In this document: positions 9,231-18,816 of the stretch, piece by piece
Numbering within the stretch: position 1 is the first letter of the stretch
How the letters are laid out: every line of letters begins with the position of its first letter
Source of the DNA: Oxalobacteraceae sp. CFBP 8761
Lineage (GTDB): Bacteria > Pseudomonadota > Gammaproteobacteria > Burkholderiales > Burkholderiaceae_D
Direction: 5' to 3'
NCBI GenBank assembly: GCA_014841595.1
Contig: JACYUE010000001.1
Span: 4,193-68,192, forward strand
Length of the DNA stretch: 64,000 bases
Translations under genes and position numbers: made by a program
The notes under the pieces: model-generated
The model's database searches: none
What the model saw: the letters and a program-made list of their open reading frames with translations, nothing else
Told to the model about the DNA's origin: nothing

Positions 9231-10332
9231 ATTCTCACAGGCCTTCCGGCCGCTCATGGCCGTGGCAGCTGCGGCCCTGATGTTGACAAGCTGCTCATCG
9301 CTCTCGTACTACACCCAGGCCGCGCAAGGCCAGTTGCAACTGCTGTCCGATGCGCGCCCGATCGACGACTGGATCGCCGACACCAGCACCAGCGCCAAAT
9401 TGCGGCACCGGCTCGAGGCAGCGCGCCAGATCCGCCGCTTCGCCATCCAGGAAATGCAGCTGCCCGATAACGGCAGCTACACCAATTACGCCAGTCTCAA
9501 ACGCCCCTACGTGCTGTGGAACGTGGTGGCCACGCCCGAACTGTCCCTCAAACCGATCCAGTGGTGCTTTCCGGTAGCCGGCTGCGTGAACTACCGCGGC
9601 TACTACAGCAAGACCGACGCCCAGGCCTATGCCCGGCAACTGCGCGCAGAAGGCCATGACGTGGAAGTGGGCGGCGTGAGCGCCTATTCGACGCTCGGCT
9701 GGTTCAGGGACCCGCTGGTGTCGACCTTCATCAACTACCCCGACGCCGAACTGGCGCGCCTGATCTTCCATGAGCTGGCGCACCAGGTCGTCTACGTCGC
9801 GGGCGACTCGCAATTCAATGAATCGTTTGCCAGCGCCGTGGAGCAGGCCGGCGTGGAAGCCTGGCTCGAACGCTTCGGCAACCCGGCCATGAGCGCGGCC
9901 TACGATCGCTATAAAGCCCGCAAGCGCGACTTCCTGGCGCTGCTGCTGCGCTATCGCGGTGAGCTCGAGCGCACCTACAAGAGCATCGAACCGGACGCCA
10001 CCAAGCGTGCCACCAAGGGCCGCCTGTTCATCGCGCTGCAGAACGACTACCAGGTGCTCAAGGCAAACTGGGGCGGTTACGCCGGCTATGACCGCTTCTT
10101 TGCCGAGCCGCTGTCCAATGCCCATCTTGCCTCGGTGGCGACCTACAATGATCTGGTACCAGCGTTTCGCGCCCTGCTACGCCGCGAGAAAACGTGGGCG
10201 GGTTTCTACAAGGCCGTCAACCGTCTTGCCGCCCTCGACAAGAAAGAGCGCACCCGTGTGTTGACGGGGTTGGCGGCGACGGGTTCCACGGGCCTGCAGG
10301 TGGTGCAGCGCACCATGAGTGCTCTGCCGTAG
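9217..10332 (+). CDS. Putative zinc-dependent aminopeptidase lipoprotein (COG4324 type)
   Basis: Protein of 371 residues from the ATG at 9217, which overlaps the end of the molybdopterin gene by 14 bases. The N-terminus is a lipoprotein signal: positively charged start, a hydrophobic AVAAAALML stretch and lipobox LTSC. The family motif HELAHQ near residue 188 is a zinc-protease HExxH signature, followed about 15 residues later by NESFASAVE, which supplies a likely third ligand. The family is annotated as predicted aminopeptidases without, to my knowledge, a firmly established substrate. An upstream TTG at 9190 would give a longer form that spoils the signal peptide, so I prefer the ATG. Confidence 0.82.
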   Translation: MTPSRFSQAFRPLMAVAAAALMLTSCSSLSYYTQAAQGQLQLLSDARPIDDWIADTSTSAKLRHRLEAARQIRRFAIQEMQLPDNGSYTNYASLKRPYVLWNVVATPELSLKPIQWCFPVAGCVNYRGYYSKTDAQAYARQLRAEGHDVEVGGVSAYSTLGWFRDPLVSTFINYPDAELARLIFHELAHQVVYVAGDSQFNESFASAVEQAGVEAWLERFGNPAMSAAYDRYKARKRDFLALLLRYRGELERTYKSIEPDATKRATKGRLFIALQNDYQVLKANWGGYAGYDRFFAEPLSNAHLASVATYNDLVPAFRALLRREKTWAGFYKAVNRLAALDKKERTRVLTGLAATGSTGLQVVQRTMSALP

Positions 10333-10505
10333 AGGACCGGTTCCAATCGGCGTAAAAGCGCTTGCGCACAAGGGCGCTGCCCGATAGCATCACAACCAGC
10401 GATAGCAAAGGCATAAGCTTCGTGCGCACGCGAGCCGGCAACATAGCACGGCCGTCGACAAGAACGATCATGATCTTGAAAAAGATCCCGAGACAGAGGC
10501 AACCC

Positions 10506-12194
10506 ATGGACAAGATTTGGCTGCAGTCGTATCCACCAGGCATGCCGGCAGAGATCAATCCGGACCAGTACTCTTCGCTGGTGCAATTGCTGGAAGAATC
10601 GTTCAGCAAATTCGCAGACCGCAACGCCTTTGTCTGCATGGACAAGTTCCTCACCTACCGCGAACTTGACGCCTGTTCGCAAAAGCTCGCCGCCTGGCTG
10701 CAAAGCCGCGGCCTGACGCCGGGCGCGCGCGTGGCCATCATGATGCCCAATGTGCTGCAGTACCCGATCGCGCTGGCCGCCGTGCTGCGCGCCGGCTACG
10801 TCGTCGTCAACGTCAATCCCCTCTACACCGCGCGCGAACTCGAACACCAGATCACTGACTCGGGCGCCGAAGCCATCATCGTGCTGGAAAACTTTGCCCA
10901 CACCGTGCAGAAGGTAATGGGCAAGACGCCGCTGCGCCACGTGGTGGTGGCGAACATGGGCGAGCTGCTTGGTGGCGTCAAGGGCATGGTGGTCAACCTC
11001 GTGGTCCGTCACGTCAAGAAGATGGTGCCCGAGTTCTCGCTGCCGAACATGGTGACCTTCAAGGATGCGCTGGCGCAGGGCGCCCGCATGACCTTCAAGC
11101 CGGCCACGCTCAAGGCCGGCGACGTCGCCTTTCTGCAGTACACGGGTGGTACCACCGGGCCCTCAAAAGGCGCCACGCTCACGCACCGCAACGTGATCGC
11201 CAACGTGCTGCAAAGCGAAGCCTGGTCGGCGCCGGCGCTGGGCGAGGCGGGCGGCGAGCCTTTGACAATCGTGTGCGCGCTGCCGCTGTATCACATCTTT
11301 GCGCTGACCGCGTGCGCCATGTGGGGCATGCGCATGGGCGCCCTGAACGTGCTGATCGTGAACCCGCGCGACATCCCCGGCTTCGTCAAAGAACTGGCCA
11401 AGTACCGCTTCAACATGCTGCCGGCCGTGAACACGCTGTACAACGCGCTGGTGAACAACCCCGATTTCGCCCACCTCGATTTCTCCGGTCTGCGCATCTG
11501 CAATGGCGGTGGCATGGCGGTGCAAAAGGCCGTGGCCGACAAATGGCGCGATATCACCGGCGTGGCCATCATCGAAGGCTACGGCTTGTCCGAGACGTCG
11601 CCGGTGGCCACCTGCAACCGCGCCGACGTGCTGGACTTCACCGGCACCATCGGCTTGCCGGTGCCATCGACCGACATCGCCATCATCGACGATGCCGGCA
11701 ATCCGGTGGCGCTGGGCGAAAGCGGCGAGATCGCGATCCGCGGTCCGCAAGTCATGCAGGGATACTGGAAACAGCCGGCCGAAACCGCCAAGGTCATGAC
11801 GGCCGACGGCTTCTTCCGCTCGGGCGACATCGGCATCATGGACGCGAACGGCTACGTCAGGATCGTCGATCGCAAGAAGGACATGATCCTGGTCTCGGGT
11901 TTCAACGTCTACCCGAACGAGCTCGAAGGCGTGATCGCCGGCCATCCAGGGGTGCTCGAGTGCGCCGTGGTCGGTGTGCCGGACGCCCATTCGGGCGAGG
12001 CGGTCAAGGTATTCGTGGTAAAAAAAGACCCGGGCCTCACGACGGACGACTTGCTGGCCTACTGCAAGCAGGAATTCACCGGCTACAAGCGCCCCAAGTA
12101 CATCGAGTTCCGCGATGAGCTTCCCAAGACCAACGTCGGCAAGATTCTCCGCCGCGCGCTGCGGGACGAAAAGCAGGCGGACACGGTGGCGTAA
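10506..12194 (+). CDS. fadD: Long-chain fatty acid-CoA ligase, first tandem copy
   Basis: Protein of 562 residues that activates fatty acids to acyl-CoA with ATP for beta-oxidation. ANL-superfamily motifs are complete: the P-loop YTGGTTGPSKGA near 215, the gate region with PLYHIFALT, EGYGLSETSP near 360, the GDIGIMD and IVDRKKDMI segments of the hinge near 440, and the C-terminal lysine in TNVGKILRR. An AGAGG sequence lies just upstream of the ATG at 10506; the reading frame is open further upstream but that part does not resemble the family. The second copy follows 88 bases later. The enzyme is probably peripheral to the inner membrane, as FadD is. Confidence 0.92.
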   Translation: MDKIWLQSYPPGMPAEINPDQYSSLVQLLEESFSKFADRNAFVCMDKFLTYRELDACSQKLAAWLQSRGLTPGARVAIMMPNVLQYPIALAAVLRAGYVVVNVNPLYTARELEHQITDSGAEAIIVLENFAHTVQKVMGKTPLRHVVVANMGELLGGVKGMVVNLVVRHVKKMVPEFSLPNMVTFKDALAQGARMTFKPATLKAGDVAFLQYTGGTTGPSKGATLTHRNVIANVLQSEAWSAPALGEAGGEPLTIVCALPLYHIFALTACAMWGMRMGALNVLIVNPRDIPGFVKELAKYRFNMLPAVNTLYNALVNNPDFAHLDFSGLRICNGGGMAVQKAVADKWRDITGVAIIEGYGLSETSPVATCNRADVLDFTGTIGLPVPSTDIAIIDDAGNPVALGESGEIAIRGPQVMQGYWKQPAETAKVMTADGFFRSGDIGIMDANGYVRIVDRKKDMILVSGFNVYPNELEGVIAGHPGVLECAVVGVPDAHSGEAVKVFVVKKDPGLTTDDLLAYCKQEFTGYKRPKYIEFRDELPKTNVGKILRRALRDEKQADTVA

Positions 12195-12218
12195 GTCACG
12201 GCGGATGATGGGCAACCA

Positions 12219-12252
12219 GCCGAAGCCGCCCGCGAGGCGGCTTCGGCGTTTT
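12219..12252 (+). terminator. Intrinsic terminator between the fadD copies
   Basis: A perfect 12-bp stem (GCCGAAGCCGCC with its complement), five-base loop, then GTTTTATT. It should stop or attenuate transcription from the first fadD before the second, so the two genes may have separate control. Confidence 0.75.
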
Positions 12253-12282
12253 ATTGGAACAACAAGGAAGGCAGTGGAATAC

Positions 12283-13965
12283 ATGGACAAATTCTGGCTC
12301 ACGTCGTACGAAACCGGTGTACCGGCAGAGATCGATGCGACGCAATATCGCTCGCTGGCGCATTTGCTCGAGGAGGCGTTCCGCAAGTACGCCGACCGCA
12401 AGGCCTATGCCTGCATGGGCAAGTCCATCACGTTTTCCGAACTCGATACGATGTCGCAGCGCATGGCCGCCTGGCTGCAGGCGAAAGGCCTGAAACCGGG
12501 CGCGCGCGTGGCGCTGATGATGCCCAACGTGCTGCAGTATCCGGTGGCGCTGGCCGCCGTGCTGCGCGCCGGCTATGTCGTCGTCAACGTCAACCCGCTC
12601 TACACCCCGCGCGAGCTGCAGCACCAGCTGACCGATTCGGGCGCCGAGGCGATCGTGGTGCTGGAAAACTTCGCCCACACGCTGGAACAGGTAGTCGGAA
12701 AGACACAGGTCAAACACGTCATCCTGGCCACCATGGGCGACCTGCTGGGCGGCCTGAAAGGCACGCTGGTCAATCTGGTGGTGCGCAAGGTCAAGAAGAT
12801 GGTGCCGGCCTATTCGCTGCCAGGTGCGGTCGCCTTCAACAAGGTGCTGGCCGACGGCGCGCGCGAAACGCTGGGGCAGGTTGCGATCGGCCATGACGAC
12901 ATCGCCTTCCTGCAGTACACGGGCGGCACCACGGGCGTGTCGAAAGGCGCGGTGCTGCTGCACCGCCACGTGATCGCCAACGTGCTGCAGAACGAGGCCT
13001 GGTTCGCGCCGACCCTGGGGCGCCAGCTGGCGGGCCAGCAGGCGCAGTTTGCCTGCGCGCTGCCGCTGTACCATATCTATGCGCTGACGGTCTGCGCGCT
13101 GCTCGGCCTGCGCGTGGGCGGCATGAACCTGTTGATCCCGAACCCGCGCGACATCAAGGGCTTCATCAAGGAACTGGGTGGCTACCGCATCAACATCTTC
13201 CCGGCCGTGAACACGTTGTACAACGGCCTGCTGAACAACGACGATTTCGCCAAGCTCGATTTTTCGGGCCTGATGGTGTGCCCGGGCGGCGGCATGGCCG
13301 TGCAAAAAGCGGTGGCCGACAAGTGGCTCAAGACGACGGGCATCCCGATCGTCGAAGGCTACGGCTTGTCCGAGACGTCGCCCGTGGTCACCGCCAACCG
13401 CTGCGATATCAGCGAGTTCACCGGCACCATCGGCCTGCCGCTGCCCTCGACCGAACTGCGCATCCTGGACGATGCCGGCAACGCCGTCCCGTTCGGCACC
13501 CCCGGCGAAATCGCCGTGCGCGGGCCGCAGGTCATGGCCGGCTACTGGCAGCGCGATGACGAAACGGCCAAGGTCATGACGCCCGACGGCTTCTTCAAGA
13601 CCGGTGACATCGGCATCATGGACGACAAGGGCTACACGCGCATCGTCGATCGCAAGAAGGACATGATCCTGGTTTCGGGCTTCAATGTGTACCCGAACGA
13701 AGTCGAAGGCGTGGTCGCGTCGATGCCGGGCGTGCTCGAAGTGGCGTGCGTGGGCGTGCCTGATCAGCATTCGGGCGAGGCGGTCAAGCTGTACGTGGTC
13801 AAGAAGGATGCCAGCCTCACCGTCGACCAGGTCACCGCGTTCTGCAAGGAGCAGCTGACCGGTTACAAGCGGCCGAAGTTCGTCGAGTTCCGCGAGACGC
13901 TGCCGAAGACGAACGTCGGCAAGATCCTGCGGCGCGAACTGCGCGACGAAAAAAAGCCGGGCTGA
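12283..13965 (+). CDS. fadD: Long-chain fatty acid-CoA ligase, second tandem copy
   Basis: Protein of 560 residues, closely similar along its whole length to the preceding copy, so the pair arose by tandem duplication. The adenylation motifs are again complete (YTGGTTGVSKGA, EGYGLSETSP, IVDRKKDMI, TNVGKILRR). Differences cluster around residues 160-210 and 255-270, near the acyl-binding region, which could mean different chain-length preference. Start ATG at 12283 (MDKFWLTSYE) aligns with that of the first copy (MDKIWLQSYP). A terminator hairpin lies in the spacer upstream and a strong one downstream. Pseudomonas also carries two neighbouring fadD genes, so the arrangement has precedent. Confidence 0.92.
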   Translation: MDKFWLTSYETGVPAEIDATQYRSLAHLLEEAFRKYADRKAYACMGKSITFSELDTMSQRMAAWLQAKGLKPGARVALMMPNVLQYPVALAAVLRAGYVVVNVNPLYTPRELQHQLTDSGAEAIVVLENFAHTLEQVVGKTQVKHVILATMGDLLGGLKGTLVNLVVRKVKKMVPAYSLPGAVAFNKVLADGARETLGQVAIGHDDIAFLQYTGGTTGVSKGAVLLHRHVIANVLQNEAWFAPTLGRQLAGQQAQFACALPLYHIYALTVCALLGLRVGGMNLLIPNPRDIKGFIKELGGYRINIFPAVNTLYNGLLNNDDFAKLDFSGLMVCPGGGMAVQKAVADKWLKTTGIPIVEGYGLSETSPVVTANRCDISEFTGTIGLPLPSTELRILDDAGNAVPFGTPGEIAVRGPQVMAGYWQRDDETAKVMTPDGFFKTGDIGIMDDKGYTRIVDRKKDMILVSGFNVYPNEVEGVVASMPGVLEVACVGVPDQHSGEAVKLYVVKKDASLTVDQVTAFCKEQLTGYKRPKFVEFRETLPKTNVGKILRRELRDEKKPG

Positions 13966-13983
13966 TGCCGGCGTGACGTTCTG

Positions 13984-14009
13984 AAGGCCGCCATGATGGC
14001 GGCCTTTTT
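13984..14009 (+). terminator. Intrinsic terminator after fadD pair
   Basis: AAGGCCGCC and GGCGGCCTT form a stem around ATGAT and are followed by five Ts. It ends the fadD transcript just before the convergent thioesterase gene. Confidence 0.85.
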
Positions 14010-14019
14010 CACGACCGGA

Positions 14020-14463
14020 TCACCGGTTTGCGATCAGCGATTCGAGTGGCGGTAACTGGCGCGGCTTGCGATCCGGGCCGGTGGCCACGTAGGTCAGCGT
14101 CGCCTCGGTCACCTTGACCACCTCGGCCGCCAGCCGGTTGCGCTCGGCGTACACCTCGACGAACACCGTGATCGACGTGTTGCCCACCTTGGTGATATCG
14201 GCATAGAACGACAGCAGGTCGCCGACGAACACCGGATTCTTGAACAAAAACGAGTTTACGGCGATGGTCGCCACGCGGCCATTGGCGCGGCGCGTGGCCG
14301 GCAGCGAACCGGCCAGGTCGACCTGGGCCATGATCCAGCCGCCGAATACATCGCCATACACATTGGCGTCGGACGGTGCGGGCATGACCCGCAGTTCGGG
14401 CATCTTGCCGGCGGGGAGGCGAATGGTACTGGGCGTGGTAACGGTATTTTCGGGCGTGGTCAT
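14020..14463 (-). CDS. Acyl-CoA thioesterase (hotdog fold, YciA-like)
   Basis: Protein of 147 residues, the usual size of single-hotdog thioesterases that hydrolyse acyl-CoA to free acid and CoA. The family signature DANVYGDVFGGWIMAQVDLAG (cited here by parts: DANVYGDVFGG at about 35 and WIMAQVD after it) contains the catalytic Asp and the helix of the hotdog fold. SFLFKNPVFVGD near 85 is the second typical block. I start at the ATG at 14463 (MTTPEN), since the longer open frame overlaps the divergent ABC gene and has no family similarity. It sits between acyl-CoA ligases and a transporter, consistent with acyl-CoA turnover. Confidence 0.87.
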   Translation of the reverse strand: MTTPENTVTTPSTIRLPAGKMPELRVMPAPSDANVYGDVFGGWIMAQVDLAGSLPATRRANGRVATIAVNSFLFKNPVFVGDLLSFYADITKVGNTSITVFVEVYAERNRLAAEVVKVTEATLTYVATGPDRKPRQLPPLESLIANR

Positions 14464-14519
14464 CGTGAATTCTCGGTAAAAGCTACAATCGACCCGAATT
14501 GAACCACAAAAGTCTCCCC

Positions 14520-16403
14520 ATGCGCCGCAATACCTCACTTCCGCCGGACCCTACCGGCATTCCCCGCAACGACTGGGCAACGCTCAAGACCTTGTTCCCG
14601 TACCTGTGGGTCTACAAGTGGCGCGTGCTGGCCGCCATGGGCGCACTGGTCGCGGCCAAGATGGCCAACGTCGGCGTGCCGTTGGTGCTCAAGCGGCTGA
14701 TCGACGGCCTGGCCATCGATCCCGCGCACCCGCACGCACTGATGGTGCTGCCCGTTGGCGTGCTGATCGCCTACGGTCTGCTGCGGCTGTCGATGACTGT
14801 CTTCACCGAGCTGCGTGAATTTCTGTTCGCGCGCGTGACGCAGCGCGCCGTGCGCACGATCGCGCTGCGCGTGTTCCGTCACCTGCATGCGCTGTCGCTG
14901 CGCTTTCACCTGAACCGGCAGACGGGTGGCATGACGCGCGACATCGAGCGCGGCACGCGCGGCGTGAACTCGCTGATCTCGTACTCGCTCTTCAACATCC
15001 TGCCGACGCTGGTCGAGATCACGCTGGTACTGGGTTACCTGATACTGAACTACGACATCTGGTTCAGCATCATCACCGCCGTGGCGCTGGCCTCGTACAT
15101 CACCTTTACCGTGGTGGTCACCGAATGGCGCACGCACTTCCGGCGCACGATGAACGATCTCGAATCGAAAGCCAGTACCAAGGCGATCGACTCGCTGCTC
15201 AATTACGAAACGGTGAAATACTTCGGCAACGAAGACTACGAAGCCAAGCGCTATGACGAGGGCCTGAAGAACTACGAGAACGCCGGCGTGCGCTCGCAGA
15301 CTTCGTTGTCGGTCCTGAACACGGGCCAGTCGCTGATCATCGCGACTGCCGTCACGCTGATCCTGTGGCGCGCCACGCAGGGCGTCATCAACGGCACCAT
15401 GAGCCTGGGCGACCTGGTGCTGGTCAATACCTTCATGATCCAGCTGTACATGCCGCTGAACTTCCTGGGCGTGATCTACCGCGAGATCAAGCAAAGCCTG
15501 GCCGACATGGAGCGCCTGTTTGGACTGCTCGACCAGAACCGCGAAGTGGCCGACGGTCCCAAGGCGCTGCCGCTGGATATCAAGGGTGCGCAGGTCGAGT
15601 TCTCGCACGTGGAATTCAGCTACGAGACCAAGCGCCAGATCCTGTTCGATGTCGACTTCACCATCGCCGCCGGCACCACGACGGCGGTGGTGGGCCACAG
15701 CGGCTCGGGCAAGTCCACGCTGTCACGCCTGCTGTTTCGCTTCTATGACGTGAACGGCGGTGCGATCAGGATCGATGGCCAGGATCTGCGCAACATCACC
15801 CAGTCGTCGCTGCGCGCGGCGATCGGCATCGTCCCGCAGGACACGGTGCTGTTCAACGACACGATCGAATACAACATCGCGTATGGCCGCCCGGGTGCGA
15901 GCCGCGATGACATCGTGGCAGCCGCGCGTGCGGCGTCGATCCACGACTTCATCGAAAGCCTGCCGGATGGCTATCAGAGCATGGTGGGTGAGCGGGGCCT
16001 GAAACTGTCCGGTGGCGAGAAGCAGCGCGTGGCGATCGCGCGCACGCTGCTGAAAGACCCGGCGCTGCTGATCTTCGATGAAGCGACGTCGGCGCTCGAC
16101 TCACGCGCCGAGCAGGCAATCCAGGCGCAGTTGAAAGAGATCGCGAAGAACCGCACGACGCTGGTGATTGCGCACCGCCTCTCGACGATCGCCGATGCGC
16201 AGCAGATCATCGTGCTCGATCACGGCAAGATCGTCGAGCGCGGCACACATGGTTCGCTGCTGGCGGCGCGCGGCCTGTATGCGCAGATGTGGGACCGGCA
16301 GCTGGCGCGGCCTGACGAGGATGTGGCCTCGCCGCCGCTGGTGCCGGAAGCGTTTGAACGCGTGGACGGCGCAACCGTCCACCCTACGGTATCCGGCGCG
16401 TAA
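14520..16403 (+). CDS. Atm1/HMT-type ABC transporter, fused permease-ATPase
   Basis: Protein of 627 residues. The N-terminal half has six membrane helices of the exporter fold, with the segment LNYETVKYFGNE near 230 that is typical of the Atm1/HMT1 group. The C-terminal ATPase has Walker A GHSGSGKST near 394, the signature LSGGEKQRVAIART near 500, Walker B LLIFDEATSALD and the switch His in IAHRLST. Eukaryotic and bacterial relatives export glutathione-linked metal or sulfur compounds; the substrate here is inferred only from family. The ATG at 14520 is used; the open frame extends to a TTG at 14499. It diverges from the thioesterase gene with 56 bases between starts, so promoters must be compact or overlap. 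Confidence 0.9.
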   Translation: MRRNTSLPPDPTGIPRNDWATLKTLFPYLWVYKWRVLAAMGALVAAKMANVGVPLVLKRLIDGLAIDPAHPHALMVLPVGVLIAYGLLRLSMTVFTELREFLFARVTQRAVRTIALRVFRHLHALSLRFHLNRQTGGMTRDIERGTRGVNSLISYSLFNILPTLVEITLVLGYLILNYDIWFSIITAVALASYITFTVVVTEWRTHFRRTMNDLESKASTKAIDSLLNYETVKYFGNEDYEAKRYDEGLKNYENAGVRSQTSLSVLNTGQSLIIATAVTLILWRATQGVINGTMSLGDLVLVNTFMIQLYMPLNFLGVIYREIKQSLADMERLFGLLDQNREVADGPKALPLDIKGAQVEFSHVEFSYETKRQILFDVDFTIAAGTTTAVVGHSGSGKSTLSRLLFRFYDVNGGAIRIDGQDLRNITQSSLRAAIGIVPQDTVLFNDTIEYNIAYGRPGASRDDIVAAARAASIHDFIESLPDGYQSMVGERGLKLSGGEKQRVAIARTLLKDPALLIFDEATSALDSRAEQAIQAQLKEIAKNRTTLVIAHRLSTIADAQQIIVLDHGKIVERGTHGSLLAARGLYAQMWDRQLARPDEDVASPPLVPEAFERVDGATVHPTVSGA

Positions 16404-17477
16404 TCAATACGTGTAGAACATCCGCTGGATTTCGCTGGTGCTGGTCGTTCTGGTCAGCGCCAGCATCAGCAGGATACGTGCCTTTTGGGGACTGAGCGTA
16501 TCGGCCACCACGAAGTCCAGCTGATCATCATTGGCTTCGCCATTGCGCGCCACGATGCCCTGTCCCACGCGGCTCGCGCGCACCACGATGACGCCCTTGG
16601 CACGTGCAGCCACCAGCGCCGGTTTGGTTTTGGCAGGCAGGCTGCCGTTGCCGACACCCGCATGCACCAGCCCCTTGGCGCCGGCTGCCACCAGCGCATT
16701 GACCGCCACATCGCCCACGTTCGCATACGCGTACGCCACGTCCACCTGCGGCAGCGCATCGAGTTTGGCCAGATCGAATTCGGTGTCGACCGTGTGCTTG
16801 CGCGTCACGTCGCGATAAAAGAACGGCTTGCCGCCCTGGATGTAGCCGACCATGCCCAGCTCCGTCGTGCGGAAGGTGTCCGCCGTCGTCGTATTGGCCT
16901 TGGTGACGTCACGCGCCGCATGGATCTGGTCATTCATCGCCACCAGCACGCCGCGTCCCGCCGCGTCAGGCGTGCCCGCCAGGCGCACCGCGTTGTACAG
17001 GTTGATCGGGCCGTCGGCCGACAGCGCCGTTGACGGCCGCATCGAGCCGACCACCACCACCGGCTTCCTGCTCTTGACGACCAGGTTCAAAAAGTATGCC
17101 GTCTCTTCCAGCGTGTCGGTGCCGTGCGTGATGACGATGCCATCGACGCTGCTTTGCGCCAGCAGCACGTTGACGCGCTTGGCCAGTTGCAGCCACTGCG
17201 CATCGCTGATGTTTTCACTGGCGATCTGGAATACCTGTTCGCCGGTGACGTTGGCCACCTTCGCGATCTCGGGCACGGCCGCGATCAGCGATTGCACGCC
17301 GACGGTGGCAGCAGTGTAGCCGATCGTGGTCGTGCTGCTGGCGCCCGTTCCGGCGATGGTGCCGCCGGTGGCGAGGATCGTCACATTCGGCAGCTTGGCG
17401 GTCTGGGCCTGGACGGCGGCCGCAAACAGAAAAAGAACGCCGCACAGGGCGGCGTGGGCAGAGCGCGGGAACAGCAT
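16404..17477 (-). CDS. ansB: Periplasmic type II L-asparaginase
   Basis: Protein of 357 residues with a signal peptide (cleavage near AVQAQ, residue 25), so periplasmic. Both catalytic signatures are present: LATGGTIAGTG with the nucleophile Thr near residue 38, and ITHGTDTLEETA near residue 115 with the Thr-Asp pair. Substrate-binding SEN (ASENISD) and SMRPSTALSADGP are also seen. It hydrolyses asparagine to aspartate and ammonia. GGAG lies six bases from the ATG, and this site is partly inside a palindrome (17486-17504). Its stop directly abuts that of the convergent ABC gene. With the acidic amino acid symporter downstream of the same block, it could feed aspartate uptake. Confidence 0.92.
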   Translation of the reverse strand: MLFPRSAHAALCGVLFLFAAAVQAQTAKLPNVTILATGGTIAGTGASSTTTIGYTAATVGVQSLIAAVPEIAKVANVTGEQVFQIASENISDAQWLQLAKRVNVLLAQSSVDGIVITHGTDTLEETAYFLNLVVKSRKPVVVVGSMRPSTALSADGPINLYNAVRLAGTPDAAGRGVLVAMNDQIHAARDVTKANTTTADTFRTTELGMVGYIQGGKPFFYRDVTRKHTVDTEFDLAKLDALPQVDVAYAYANVGDVAVNALVAAGAKGLVHAGVGNGSLPAKTKPALVAARAKGVIVVRASRVGQGIVARNGEANDDQLDFVVADTLSPQKARILLMLALTRTTSTSEIQRMFYTY

Positions 17478-17485
17478 GAAGGTCT

Positions 17486-17504
17486 CCGGGTTTTATAAAC
17501 CCGG
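17486..17504 (-). promoter_or_regulatory. Perfect palindrome touching the ansB ribosome-binding site
   Basis: CCGGGTTT and AAACCCGG enclose TAT. On the minus strand the right arm ends in CCGG and runs straight into the GGAG that precedes the ansB start, so a folded hairpin would bury part of that site. It lies in the 31-base gap between the amidohydrolase stop and ansB. It could act as a weak terminator, an RNA-level switch or a repressor operator; the sequence does not decide. Confidence 0.5.
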
Positions 17505-17508
17505 CAGC

Positions 17509-18792
17509 TTACAGCTTTTTAAAGACGACGCCATCCTTCATCACGAACTTGACCTGCTCGAGTAGTTTGACGTCCTTGAGCGGGTCGCCCTCGACCGCGA
17601 TGATGTCGGCCGCGAACCCCGGCGCGATCGCGCCCAGGCGCTTGGGTTGATCCAGCAGCACGGCCGCATTGACGGTCGCGGCGCGGATTGCGTCGATCGG
17701 TGTCATGCCGGCTTCGACCATGTAGCCGAATTCCTTCGCATTCTCGCCATGCGGGAACACGCCGGCATCGGTGCCGAACGCGATCTTCACGCCGGCCTTG
17801 TGGGCGCGGGCGAACGTGGCCTGCAGCTGCGGCCCGATCGCCGCTGCCTTGGGCTGCACCAGCGCCGAGTAGTAGTTCGGCACCTTGGCCTTGTCCGCCA
17901 CGTAGCGGCCGGCCGAGATGGTCGGCACGTACCAGCCGCCGGTCTTCTTGAAGAGCGTGATGACTTCGTCGTCCATCAGCGTGCCATGCTCGATCGAGTC
18001 GACGCCGGCGCGCAGCGCGCGCTTCATGCCTTCCGCGCCGTGGGCGTGGGCCGCCACGCGAAAGCCGTAATCCTTCGCGGTCGTGACCACGGCGCGCAGT
18101 TCGTCCTCGGTGTACTGCGAGTTCTGGCCGCTGGCGGCTTGGCTCAGCACACCGCCGGTGGCCGTCACCTTGATCAGGTCCGCACCATCCTTGTAGCGCT
18201 GGCGCACGGCCTGGCGCGCCTCCTCAGGGCTGTTGAGCACACCCTCGACCGGGCCGGGCGTGCCGATCTTCTCGTTCAAAAAGTGCGACAGATTGTTGGT
18301 CGGATCGGCATGGCCGCCCGTGGTGGCCAGCGATTTACCGGCCGTGAACATGCGCGGGCCCGGTACGTCGCCGGCGGCGATCGCGCGCTTGAGCGCAATG
18401 TTCAGGTCATCGGCCGCGCCCAGGTCGCGCACCGTCGTGAAGCCCGCCATCAGCGTGCGCTCGGCAAACCTGATCGAGCGGTAGGCCATGTCGGCCGGGT
18501 TGGCGGTGAGGCGGTCGCGGTAGGCGTCGACCGCCGGCTGGGTTTCGCTGGTCAGGTGCACGTGCATGTCGATCAGGCCGGGCAGGCAGGCGTGGCGTGA
18601 CAGGTCGATGTTGCCAGCGGCGCCGGTCATGGGGCCGACCGAGACGATGCTGCCATTCTCGATGACGATGCTGACGCGTTCGCGCCAGGTGCCTTGCTGC
18701 ACGTCCAGCAGGCGGCCGCAATCGACTGTCTGGGTGGCGGCGTGCGCGCTGTTCAAGGCCAGCAGCATGCCGGCGGCCAGTATGGTTTTCAT
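17509..18792 (-). CDS. Secreted metal-dependent amidohydrolase (Xaa-Pro dipeptidase-like group)
   Basis: Protein of 427 residues with a signal peptide (cleavage near NSAHAA, residue 19). The amidohydrolase metal centre is complete: DMHVHL near 80, the carboxylated lysine in IKVTATGG near 205, HAHG near 247, IEHG near 267 and GTDAG near 335. The group includes imidazolonepropionase-like enzymes and characterised Xaa-Pro dipeptidases; the substrate is not certain. GAGGG lies seven bases before the ATG at 18792; the open frame extends upstream without similarity. It is 31 bases upstream of ansB on the same strand and probably co-transcribed with it. Confidence 0.87.
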   Translation of the reverse strand: MKTILAAGMLLALNSAHAATQTVDCGRLLDVQQGTWRERVSIVIENGSIVSVGPMTGAAGNIDLSRHACLPGLIDMHVHLTSETQPAVDAYRDRLTANPADMAYRSIRFAERTLMAGFTTVRDLGAADDLNIALKRAIAAGDVPGPRMFTAGKSLATTGGHADPTNNLSHFLNEKIGTPGPVEGVLNSPEEARQAVRQRYKDGADLIKVTATGGVLSQAASGQNSQYTEDELRAVVTTAKDYGFRVAAHAHGAEGMKRALRAGVDSIEHGTLMDDEVITLFKKTGGWYVPTISAGRYVADKAKVPNYYSALVQPKAAAIGPQLQATFARAHKAGVKIAFGTDAGVFPHGENAKEFGYMVEAGMTPIDAIRAATVNAAVLLDQPKRLGAIAPGFAADIIAVEGDPLKDVKLLEQVKFVMKDGVVFKKL

Positions 18793-18816
18793 CGTTTGTC
18801 CCTCGTTATTTTCATG

